Source: CAZKUN01 sp964555935 (GTDB lineage: Bacteria; Armatimonadota; Zipacnadia; Zipacnadales; VGFC01). Taken from it: a stretch of DNA of 12,842 bases. This document shows positions 1 through 6,482 of this stretch, piece after piece. Position numbers and translations under genes: made by a program. Within the stretch, counting starts at the first letter, position 1; the number at the start of each line of letters is the position of its first letter. Location of the stretch: positions 1-12,842 of the forward strand of contig CAZKUN010000255.1 of NCBI GenBank assembly GCA_964555935.1, given 5' to 3'. The notes under the pieces are model-generated. The model searched no databases and was not told the DNA's origin. It saw only the letters and a program-made list of their open reading frames with translations.

Positions 1-501
1 TCCGCCCAGAAACCGTACCTGTTCCTGATGAACACGGACTTCGAGCCACTCGGCCCGTATGTCGAGCGCTATCTCCAGCGGTCGCTATTCTACGGGATCT
101 ACCCGAGCATGTTCAGCCCGACGGCAAGTTCAGAGAGCGCCTACTGGCAGACTCCGGCTTGGTACAACCGAGACCGCGAGTTGCACAAGCAGTACCAGCC
201 CCTGATCCGCCGAGTTGCCGAGGCAGGATGGCAGCCGCTAACGCTGGCAACCACGGACGCGCCCGACATCCTGATCGAGCGTTTCGGCCCGAACAAGGCC
301 GGCGAGGTGTTCTTCACAATCTTCAACGATGGGGATGAGCAGCGCTCGGCGCCGATTACCGTCGATCCGTCGCTCGGGGGAGGCAGCGCGCTGGAGTTGG
401 TCACGGGGGCGCAGTTGCAGGTGAGCGGCCGTCAGGATGGCGCCCTGTTCTCGGTGACCCTCGACCCAGAGGAGTGCGCGGCGGTGCTGCTGAGTCGCTA
501 G
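1..501 (+). CDS. C-terminal fragment of a glycoside-hydrolase-like protein (5' end outside window)
   Basis: The reading frame is open from base 1 and ends at TAG 499-501, so this is the last ~166 residues of a longer protein; the ATG at 28 is internal. The fragment has an aromatic-rich first half (FYGIYPSMFS, then SAYWQTPAWYNRDRE) that looks like the end of a catalytic barrel. From about residue 95 a Gly/Ser/Val-rich beta-type tail follows (FFTIFNDGDEQRS onward), resembling the beta-sandwich that closes many glycoside hydrolases. I recognise the general style from large uncharacterised glycosidase-like proteins of environmental bacteria, but cannot assign a GH family and see no catalytic residue. 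Its stop codon overlaps that of the convergent PL14-like gene, placing it beside other carbohydrate-active genes. The activity is inferred; that it is a real coding region is fairly secure. Confidence 0.7.
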   Translation, partial: SAQKPYLFLMNTDFEPLGPYVERYLQRSLFYGIYPSMFSPTASSESAYWQTPAWYNRDRELHKQYQPLIRRVAEAGWQPLTLATTDAPDILIERFGPNKAGEVFFTIFNDGDEQRSAPITVDPSLGGGSALELVTGAQLQVSGRQDGALFSVTLDPEECAAVLLSR

Positions 502-1394
502 TCGACGAGGCCGACGTATCCGGTCGACAGCACAATATCATCGTACCAGACGGTGTTCGGGCGCGTGCTCTGGTGGACGTACAGTCCGAGCGAGACTCGC
601 TTCAGCTTCAGTTCGTCGGTCGACCGCCAGCGGAAGCCCGTCAGGTGGATGTACAGCTCGCCATCGCTCCATGCCGCCATCTCACCGTCAGCCTCGCCAG
701 GCGTGTTCGCGCGGACCATGTGCTCGAGACAATGCCAGCGCTCGCGCTCCAGCACCACCTGATCTTCCTCGCCAGGCATGAGGTTGTTGCCCCAGTAGTT
801 GCCGTCGCGGTCGCGTTTCATATCCATCCAGTACGTGTAGAGCATCATCGCGCCCGGAGGCGCGACCCGCCCCCAGTGAATCCATGGCTCAAACGATGCC
901 CCAAACCGATCGTCGCCCTCCGGCTTGATGCCGGCCTTCCCCATCCCGCCCCATCGATCCGATCCCGCCACGGCGTAAAGCGAGCCGCCAACATGATGCA
1001 GGTTGCCCTGGTGATAGTCCTCGGCGAACTTGATGTAGCGGCGGAAATAGACGACATCATGTCCGGGGTGGAACCAGTAGTGAGCGCCCGCCCCGCATGC
1101 GTCGCCGCCTCGGTCCTCCGCGTCCATCCGCAGGCTCGATTCGCCGGAGCGGGCGAACTGCGCGCCGGTGACGATCTTCACCAGACCCTTGTCTTCCCCG
1201 GTGCGCCCAAACCACGCATCGGTTAGCCCATCTTCGAATCCATCTTCGAAGAGCAATTCGCCCGGCGCCATCAGCCTCGCCAACTCGCCCTCATCCGCGC
1301 GCGTCTTCGCAGTCACGTCCGTCGGATACGGAGCGTCCTGACACCACGCCGCTCCGACAGCGGCAACCATCGCCAGGCCAAGCGCTGCATTCAT
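498..1394 (-). CDS. Secreted PL14-like / concanavalin-A-fold polysaccharide-binding or lyase protein
   Basis: This 298-residue protein begins at the ATG at 1394, preceded by GGAGG about six bases upstream; an in-frame ATG seven codons earlier (1415) lacks such a site. Residues 1-20 (MNAALGLAMVAAVGAAW) form a signal peptide, so it should be exported. The mature part starts with a jelly-roll hallmark (LLFEDGFEDGLTDAW), continues with YFRRYIKFAEDYHQGNLHH and GMGKAGIKP, and ends with WYDDIVLSTGYVG. This order resembles polysaccharide lyase family 14 (alginate/glucuronan lyase) and related concanavalin-A-like proteins, in which the strand carrying YxRYxxKF lies in the active cleft. Substrate cannot be read from sequence, and a purely binding role is possible. 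It is transcribed away from the ABC operon across a shared 245-base upstream region and runs tail-to-tail into the glycosidase-like gene. Confidence 0.8.
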   Translation of the reverse strand: MNAALGLAMVAAVGAAWCQDAPYPTDVTAKTRADEGELARLMAPGELLFEDGFEDGLTDAWFGRTGEDKGLVKIVTGAQFARSGESSLRMDAEDRGGDACGAGAHYWFHPGHDVVYFRRYIKFAEDYHQGNLHHVGGSLYAVAGSDRWGGMGKAGIKPEGDDRFGASFEPWIHWGRVAPPGAMMLYTYWMDMKRDRDGNYWGNNLMPGEEDQVVLERERWHCLEHMVRANTPGEADGEMAAWSDGELYIHLTGFRWRSTDELKLKRVSLGLYVHQSTRPNTVWYDDIVLSTGYVGLVD

Positions 1395-1474
1395 GGGTCC
1401 CCTCCGCGAGTGCATGTTTCTTCGTCATTCGGCCGCTCGCCCCGCTCCTCCTGCTCCAGGGAAGAGCAGACGAG

Positions 1475-1523
1475 GGCTTGAACCCCTTCCTGGCGAAGAG
1501 ATAGTCCTGCTGGCTTCAACCCG
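1475..1523. repeat. Two copies of a short GGCTTCARCCCC-like intergenic repeat
   Basis: GGCTTGAACCCC at 1475-1486 and GGCTTCAACCCG at 1512-1523 each differ by one base from the consensus GGCTTCARCCCC. Further copies lie at 10343-10354 (one mismatch) and 11699-11710 (exact), all outside genes. The small size and partly palindromic core recall REP-like elements. With four copies the relationship is suggestive, not proven. Confidence 0.35.
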
Positions 1524-1546
1524 GGCACGGCGATGCGTTGTGCCCG
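1522..1546. promoter_or_regulatory. Inverted repeat CGGGCAC-N11-GTGCCCG upstream of the ABC operon
   Basis: The arms 1522-1528 and 1540-1546 are perfect 7-base complements around an 11-base centre. The element lies 94 bases before the binding-protein start. Arm length and spacing would suit a dimeric regulator operator or a leader hairpin. No regulator gene is in the window to pair it with, so the role is a guess. Confidence 0.35.
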
Positions 1547-1639
1547 CTGAATTGCTGGCCAGTTCTTTGCAGATATGCTCGGGAGATGCCCGGATATTCC
1601 CCCGCATCTCGGCGAAAACGAAGGTGGGAGGTTAGGACC

Positions 1640-3382
1640 ATGGCAACGCAGCAGAGCACTGGACTTAGCGGGCTGGGCAAGGTCGTTGTGGTGGTGGTCA
1701 TACTCGCGTTGGCCGGCGGCGGCTTCTTCCTGATGCGCAAGTCCATCCTGCCTGAGGGCAAGAAGAACAAGGGCGAAGTCGACATAAGCGGCTTCCAGGA
1801 CGAAATGAACGGGGGCACCACTCCCGAGGCCGCGGACCCGACGGGCATCACAACCGTCAGCGAGTATGCCTATGTTCCGGGCGAGAAACTCCCGCCCGTT
1901 AAGGGCACGAGTTCCTACGAGTGGAACGAGGCCGATCCGACGGTCATCTTCCCGATCAACGTCTGGATCGGGTGGCTGCCGATCGTGGCGGCGAACAACG
2001 GTTTCGCTCCCAACGAAAGCAGCATCTTCTACAAGGAACATGGCTTCAAGGTGAAGCTGGAGCTGATCGACGACCCTGTCGCGGCGCGTGACGCGTTTGC
2101 GTCCGGCCAAAGCCATATCCTCTGGGGCACGCTGGACATGATGGCCCTCTTCGCCCCCGGGTTGATGCGCGATAGCCGCACCGCCCCGCGCATCTATCAA
2201 CAGATCGACTGGTCCAGCGGCGGCGATGGTATCATCGTCCGCGACCACATCAAATCGGTCGCCGACCTCAAAGGCAAGACGGTCGTCTACGCGGAGAACA
2301 GCCCGTCGCAGTACTACTTCAACACGCTGCTGCTCTTCGCCGGGATCCAGCCCATCGAGGTCTCGCACAAGTACACGGCCTCCGCGTTTGAGGCATCCGC
2401 CGCGTTCGTCAGTGACCCCAATATCGACGCGTGCGTGAGTTGGGCGCCCGACATCTACAACATCCCGGACAAAGTGGCCGGCACGAAGCTGCTCTCCACG
2501 ACCGCCGACGCCGGCAAGGTCATCGCTGATGTTTGGGCGGCCCGCGCCGACTTCGCAAAGGACCACCCCGAGGTGATCAAGGGGCTAGTTGAGGGCATCT
2601 TCAAGGGCATGCAGAAGCTCGAGTCCGACGCGGCCTTCAAGGACAAGGCCTGCCAGTGGCTCGCCGATGGTTACGAGTTCCCGGTCGACGAAGTGAAGAG
2701 CATGCTGCTCGACGCCCACTCGACCAACATGGCTGAGAACAAGCAGTTCTTCACCAACGCCAGCAACCCGACGAACTTCGAGCGGACGTGGGATCGGATC
2801 AACTTCGTCTACAGCGAGCTAGGCAAGATCGACGAGCCCGTGCCGTTCGACCAGGTCATGGACTTCTCGGTGGTCAAGGCGCTTGAGACGGAGGGCAAGT
2901 TCGCCGACCAGACAGACACCTACTCGGCGACATTCGCGGCGGCCGACTGGTCAAAGACCGCCGAGCAACCCTTGCTCAAGCACATCATTCGAATCCACTT
3001 CGCCCCGAACTCGGCGAACCTGGATGAACTAGCGCGCGACGAGTTTGGCAACCCGGTCGAGGGCGAGCTTTACGATCCGTCGATCGCGAAGACACTTGAC
3101 CGTGTCGGGACCATGGCGGGGCAGTTCGACCGCGCTGTGATTGTGGTCAGCGGGCACACCGACGACTCGTTCCGTGATCAGGTGCCACACGAACTCGTGA
3201 AGCAGCTCTCTGACGATCGCGCAGCGGCCGTCAAGGCGCGCCTCATCAAGAAGTACGAATTCGATGAGGCGAAATTCAAGGCGGAGGGCAAGGCGTGGGA
3301 CGCGCCGGCAAACGCGAGCGACCCGCACAACCACGCCCTGAACCGCCGCGTCGAAATCGCGATCTACCCCCTCGAGGGTTAG
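1640..3382 (+). CDS. Membrane-anchored NMT1-type ABC substrate-binding protein fused to a C-terminal OmpA domain
   Basis: This 580-residue protein starts at the ATG at 1640, nine bases after GGGAGG; the frame is open 34 codons further up but without a comparable site. Residues ~13-32 form one hydrophobic helix with no clear cleavage site. Residues ~100-405 resemble binding proteins of nitrate/sulfonate/taurine-type transporters: WIGWLPIVAANNG, FASGQSHILWGTLDMM, then VADLKGKTVVYAENSPS. Residues ~446-580 are an OmpA domain: IRIHFAPNSANL, SGHTDD (Asp ~507), LSDDRAAAV (Arg ~527) and a closing NRRVEI. That Asp and Arg are the residues contacting diaminopimelate in peptidoglycan-binding OmpA domains. 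The expected result is a binding protein held at the membrane and stapled to peptidoglycan, much longer than the usual ~330 residues. The ligand is unknown. Oddly, positive charges follow the helix (MRKS, KKNK) more than precede it, so topology needs testing. It is the first gene of the operon. Confidence 0.85.
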   Translation: MATQQSTGLSGLGKVVVVVVILALAGGGFFLMRKSILPEGKKNKGEVDISGFQDEMNGGTTPEAADPTGITTVSEYAYVPGEKLPPVKGTSSYEWNEADPTVIFPINVWIGWLPIVAANNGFAPNESSIFYKEHGFKVKLELIDDPVAARDAFASGQSHILWGTLDMMALFAPGLMRDSRTAPRIYQQIDWSSGGDGIIVRDHIKSVADLKGKTVVYAENSPSQYYFNTLLLFAGIQPIEVSHKYTASAFEASAAFVSDPNIDACVSWAPDIYNIPDKVAGTKLLSTTADAGKVIADVWAARADFAKDHPEVIKGLVEGIFKGMQKLESDAAFKDKACQWLADGYEFPVDEVKSMLLDAHSTNMAENKQFFTNASNPTNFERTWDRINFVYSELGKIDEPVPFDQVMDFSVVKALETEGKFADQTDTYSATFAAADWSKTAEQPLLKHIIRIHFAPNSANLDELARDEFGNPVEGELYDPSIAKTLDRVGTMAGQFDRAVIVVSGHTDDSFRDQVPHELVKQLSDDRAAAVKARLIKKYEFDEAKFKAEGKAWDAPANASDPHNHALNRRVEIAIYPLEG

Positions 3383-3388
3383 CGCGCG

Positions 3389-3432
3389 GAGGCAACCACT
3401 CGTGTCGGGAGGGCTGTCTTGCCTCCCGACAC
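3389..3432 (+). promoter_or_regulatory. Intercistronic hairpin with a competing alternative pairing
   Basis: Between the binding-protein and permease genes, 3402-3412 (GTGTCGGGAGG) is perfectly complementary to 3422-3432, giving an 11-base-pair stem with a 9-base loop. The upstream segment GAGGCAA (3389-3395) is also perfectly complementary to TTGCCTC (3419-3425), which includes part of the right arm, so the two pairings exclude each other. No T-run follows, so it is not a standard intrinsic terminator. A likely role, by analogy with stem-loops after binding-protein genes in transporter operons, is stabilising the upstream message so that the binding protein outnumbers the permease. Confidence 0.6.
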
Positions 3433-3464
3433 CTCGACCTGTCACGCGATGGAGCTAGACCAAC

Positions 3465-4688
3465 ATGAGCAACGATGCCAAACCACCCCGTGAGCCCCGC
3501 GGTTGGCTCCGCTTCTTCGTGCGCGTCGATACAAGAGAGACGCTGATTTCCGAGGAATCCGACGACGAAGTCATCGAAGATATTGAGCCGGAGGAGCCGG
3601 CGCCACGCCGCCATTTCTTCGGCCTGCTCACGCGGTCGCCCAAGAAAGAGCGACCCGAGGAGCCAGAGCACGGCGAATCTGCTCCGGATGGTTACGATCC
3701 GATAGACGACCAGACGGTCGACCCGAAACGCGCGCGCCGGAGCTTCCTTTTCTTCCGCCGCCGGTCCGCGGAGCCCGATTCGACCCCCATCGGGGTGCCC
3801 AACGGCCTCGAAGAGATTGATCCCATCGACGACGAGGTCGTTGGGGGCATGCGCCCGCGCCCTCGGCGCCCCATCTTCTTCCGCGTTCGCGAGCGGCTGC
3901 ATCCTTTCTGGGTTGGCGTGCTGTCGCTGCTACCCTTCGTCATCTTCGTCGCCTGGTGGTTCTGGGCGACGCAAGGCGCCGAGCCGGAGCTACGCAGAGT
4001 CACTCCCAGCATCCTCCCAAGCCCGCAGGAGGTCGTTGGGCGCATCCCAGAGCTCTGGTTCGACAGCGCGCTCATGCGCAACATTCTCGTGAGTCTCCGG
4101 CGCGCGCTCGCCGGGCTTGGGGTCGCCGCGGTCATCGCTCTCCCCCTGGGGGTCCTGATGGCCAGCTTCGGCCGCATCGGCGCGATGTTTGGCCTGATCA
4201 CGACCCTACTCTCATACCTGCCTCTGCCTGCCATCGTGCCGCTGACGATGTTCTGGTGGGGCACGGATGAGAAGCAGAAGATCGGCTTCCTGGCCTTGGG
4301 CACGTTCGCTTACCTGCTCCCGCTGGTCGTGCGCCGTATCAACGCGGTCGAGCACAAGTACCTGCTCAGCGCATACTCGCAAGGCGCCGGACCGTGGCAA
4401 GTCGTCACCAAGGTCCTGGTCCCGATCGCGCTGCCGGGCATCTACGATGCGATGCGCCTGTGCCTGGGCATCGGGTGGACGTACATCGTGCTCGCCGAGG
4501 TTATCCGGGCAGACGACGACCTCGGTGGCGTCGGCAGTCTGATCATGATCTTCAAGCGCTTGGGGGCGGTGGAGGGCGTCTATCTCACCATCGTCGCCAT
4601 TCTGATCGTCGGCGCAATACTCGACCGCGCGGCCGCATGGCTTGGGAAGCAGCTCTTCCCATACCGGGCATCCGCCGCGCGCGAATAG
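3465..4688 (+). CDS. ABC transporter permease (nitrate/sulfonate/taurine type) with a repetitive cytoplasmic N-terminal extension
   Basis: This 407-residue protein starts at ATG 3465 with GGAG ten bases upstream. Residues ~148-400 are a BPD_transp_1 permease: a first helix at ~150-168, a core from ~205 and the ATPase-coupling EAA loop near 302-325 (SAYSQGAGPWQ, then VPIALPGIYDAM). This part is like SsuC/TauC/NrtB permeases and should form the inner-membrane channel with the following ATPase. Unusually, residues 1-147 are a hydrophilic extension with alternating blocks: basic-aromatic segments with FF near 17, 51, 96 and 138 (RRHFFGLLTR, RRSFLFFRRR, RRPIFFRVR), and acidic segments (SDDEVIEDI, DPIDDQTV at 78-85, DPIDDEVV at 119-126). 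Family permeases usually have only short N-termini. The extension probably lies in the cytoplasm and may bind membrane lipid or a partner; that is inference. Confidence 0.88.
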   Translation: MSNDAKPPREPRGWLRFFVRVDTRETLISEESDDEVIEDIEPEEPAPRRHFFGLLTRSPKKERPEEPEHGESAPDGYDPIDDQTVDPKRARRSFLFFRRRSAEPDSTPIGVPNGLEEIDPIDDEVVGGMRPRPRRPIFFRVRERLHPFWVGVLSLLPFVIFVAWWFWATQGAEPELRRVTPSILPSPQEVVGRIPELWFDSALMRNILVSLRRALAGLGVAAVIALPLGVLMASFGRIGAMFGLITTLLSYLPLPAIVPLTMFWWGTDEKQKIGFLALGTFAYLLPLVVRRINAVEHKYLLSAYSQGAGPWQVVTKVLVPIALPGIYDAMRLCLGIGWTYIVLAEVIRADDDLGGVGSLIMIFKRLGAVEGVYLTIVAILIVGAILDRAAAWLGKQLFPYRASAARE

Positions 4689-4720
4689 GCGCGAGTCGTC
4701 CGCTACGAAGGAGTCCGAAG

Positions 4721-5605
4721 TTGCGTCACAACGGTCCGCCCGTACTCGAACTCGATGATGTCACGAAGGCGTTCCCGCGCCGGGGCCAAGCCCCATTCAT
4801 CGCGGTGACCGACCTCAACGCCACCGTTCCCAACATCGAGGAGGAGGGCGAGTTCATCACCCTTATCGGCCCGAGCGGATGCGGCAAGTCGACGCTCCTG
4901 CAACTCATCGCGGGTTTCGACACGCACGTTCCGCCGACCGGGGGCGAGGTGCGCTTCCTCGGCGAGCCGGTCACGGGCCCGAGCCACGAGCGCGGCATGA
5001 TGTTTCAGGACTACGGATGCTACCCGCACCTCACTGTCGTCGACAATATCGCCTTCGGGCTGAAGCTCCACGCCAAGCGTTTGGGGCTATCGAAAGACGA
5101 CATCGCCGACACCGCCAACGATCTGCGCGCGCGGGTCAGGCTTGCCGAGGGCGACGCGCGGAAGTACCCGCACGAACTCTCCGGCGGCATGAGGCAACGA
5201 GTCGCGCTGGCCAGATCTCTCGCGCTCAAGCCCCGCTGCCTGTTGATGGACGAACCATTCAGCGCGCTCGACGAGCCTACGCGCTTTGAGATGCAGGACC
5301 TGATCGTCGAGCTGTGGTCTGAGATCGACGCGACCATCATCCTCATCAGCCACAGCGTGGCCGAGGCGCTCTACCTCGGCGACAGGCTATGGATGATGAG
5401 TTCAAATCCGGGCACGATCGTCGCTGAGTACACGCACATCCCGCACCCCGATCCGGGCGTGCCGGCGATGGTCGCGCAAGGGGAGTACTCATTCAACGAA
5501 CTCGTCGCGGAGGTCAGTCGCGAGTTTCTTCGCGTTCTCGAAACGCCCCGTGACGAACTGGCGCCCGTCCACGCGGACGGTAACGGTACCGGACTGAGAC
5601 TGTAG
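4721..5605 (+). CDS. ABC transporter ATPase (nitrate/sulfonate/taurine type)
   Basis: Translation most likely begins at TTG 4721, seven bases after AAGGAG (4708-4713). The frame is open upstream to 4394, but that part overlaps the permease in another frame and has no ABC character. The 294-residue protein has every motif of an active ABC ATPase: Walker A GPSGCGKST (50-58), Q-loop MFQDYG (Gln 96), signature LSGGMRQR (153-160), Walker B LLMDEP (174-179), D-loop SALD and H-loop His 211 (LISHSVAEA). It resembles SsuB/TauB/NrtD and should energise the adjacent permease from the cytoplasmic side. About 35-40 residues beyond the usual end of the domain (GEYSFNELVAEVSREF onward) are slightly longer than typical. 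It lies 32 bases after the permease and 8 before the next gene, so the genes are almost certainly cotranscribed. Confidence 0.93.
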   Translation: MRHNGPPVLELDDVTKAFPRRGQAPFIAVTDLNATVPNIEEEGEFITLIGPSGCGKSTLLQLIAGFDTHVPPTGGEVRFLGEPVTGPSHERGMMFQDYGCYPHLTVVDNIAFGLKLHAKRLGLSKDDIADTANDLRARVRLAEGDARKYPHELSGGMRQRVALARSLALKPRCLLMDEPFSALDEPTRFEMQDLIVELWSEIDATIILISHSVAEALYLGDRLWMMSSNPGTIVAEYTHIPHPDPGVPAMVAQGEYSFNELVAEVSREFLRVLETPRDELAPVHADGNGTGLRL

Positions 5606-5613
5606 GTGGGGCA

Positions 5614-6462
5614 ATGGACATGCAGCCAATGCCGTCAGCACCCAAATCACTGGGGTACTTCGATTACCTCAAGGCCGCGTTCAACTTCCGCGTCCCCGTC
5701 AAGGGCCTGGGCGGCGTGCCCGTCAACTGGCTCTACCTCGCCGCCATGGGCGGACTGGGCGTGGCCGCGTGGCCGATGCTGCTGATCGGCGCGGCGGGCG
5801 AAATCGGGTTCCTCACGTGGATGGCCGGCAGCAAGCGCTTCCAGCGCGTCGTGCGCGCCAGCCGGCGGGCGAAGTCGGGTGTCGAGGCGGACGCCCAGAC
5901 AGATGCCATCATGGCGAAGCTATCGCAGAACAGCCGGACGCGCTACGAGGCCATCCAGAAGAAGTGCCAGGACATCGTTGACATCGCCGGCCAGACGAGC
6001 GACGCCGACGCGGGCTCGCTTGAGACCTACGCCATGCACCTGGCCGAACTCCGCGACGTCTACGTCCACATGCTCGCGCAGGCTGAACTGCTGGCCAAGT
6101 ACTCCAAGGACTGGTCCGAGACCGACCCGCTGCCCGAGATCGCGGCTCTCGAGAAGGAAATGGAAGCTAACGACATGACCGAGGCGATGCACGCTTCGAG
6201 GCAGGCCACGCTCGACATCCTCCGCCGGCGAGCGCAACACCGCGAGGAGATCAGCCACCGGGCTCAGGTCGTCCACTCCGAAATCGAGCGACTCGAGCAA
6301 CAGATAGCGCTGCTTCGCGATCAGGCGCTGCTGACCGGGGATCCGTCAATCCTATCGGGCAGCATGGACGTCGCCGCGGGCATGCTTGAGGACCGCAACG
6401 AGTGGCTGACCGAGAACGCCGCCTTCGTCAACGCGATTTCCCAGCTCGAGCAGCAACAGTAG
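5614..6462 (+). CDS. Membrane-hairpin coiled-coil protein of unknown function, part of the ABC operon
   Basis: This 282-residue protein starts eight bases after the ATPase stop. ATG 5614 has AGGTGGGG only two bases upstream; the ATG two codons later (5620) has a better eight-base gap and may be the true start. Residues ~36-70 are hydrophobic and split by a Pro (VNWLYLAAMGGLGVAAW, then PMLLIGAAGEIGFLTW), suggesting two short helices forming a membrane hairpin with both ends in the cytoplasm. From ~77 on it is almost wholly charged helix with heptad-like stretches, notably IERLEQQIALLRDQALL (224-240) and a SQLEQQQ end. No catalytic motif is visible. I faintly recall similar uncharacterised proteins beside ABC transporters or TelA-type genes in Planctomycetota, but cannot verify it. 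Position suggests an accessory subunit, perhaps contacting the permease's long cytoplasmic tail. Confidence 0.75.
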   Translation: MDMQPMPSAPKSLGYFDYLKAAFNFRVPVKGLGGVPVNWLYLAAMGGLGVAAWPMLLIGAAGEIGFLTWMAGSKRFQRVVRASRRAKSGVEADAQTDAIMAKLSQNSRTRYEAIQKKCQDIVDIAGQTSDADAGSLETYAMHLAELRDVYVHMLAQAELLAKYSKDWSETDPLPEIAALEKEMEANDMTEAMHASRQATLDILRRRAQHREEISHRAQVVHSEIERLEQQIALLRDQALLTGDPSILSGSMDVAAGMLEDRNEWLTENAAFVNAISQLEQQQ

Positions 6463-6482
6463 ACTCCCCCAGGAGACTCCAC

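Larger units (their letters stand above)
1395..1639. promoter_or_regulatory. Divergent intergenic region (PL14-like gene / ABC operon)
   Basis: This 245-base non-coding stretch separates two divergently transcribed genes and must hold both promoters, although I cannot point to convincing -35/-10 boxes. It contains a CTGCTC/GAGCAG inverted repeat (1451-1456 and 1464-1469, seven-base loop), two copies of a short GGCTTCARCCCC-like repeat (1475-1486, 1512-1523), and a CGGGCAC/GTGCCCG inverted repeat (1522-1528 and 1540-1546). GGGAGG at 1625-1630 is the ribosome binding site for the start at 1640. Reading frames crossing the region lack a ribosome binding site and any recognisable protein character. 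Confidence 0.6.

Noticed and set aside
474..1226. A 250-codon plus-strand open frame
   Set aside because: It lies antisense to the PL14-like gene, which has a signal peptide, ribosome binding site and family motifs; the plus-strand product is Arg/Ala/Val-rich with no recognisable feature, as expected of a GC-rich shadow frame.
1393..1635. An 80-codon plus-strand frame filling the divergent intergenic region
   Set aside because: Its ATG has no ribosome binding site, overlaps the opposite gene's start, and the product is low-complexity Ala/Arg/Pro-rich; it ends by chance just before the binding-protein start.
1391..2566. A 391-codon minus-strand open frame
   Set aside because: Antisense to the well-supported binding-protein gene; its translation is Arg/Asp/Val-rich without motifs.
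4394..4720. A longer N-terminus for the ABC ATPase
   Set aside because: The extra 109 residues overlap the permease gene out of frame and look like random Arg/Gly-rich sequence; TTG 4721 with AAGGAG fits the family N-terminus.
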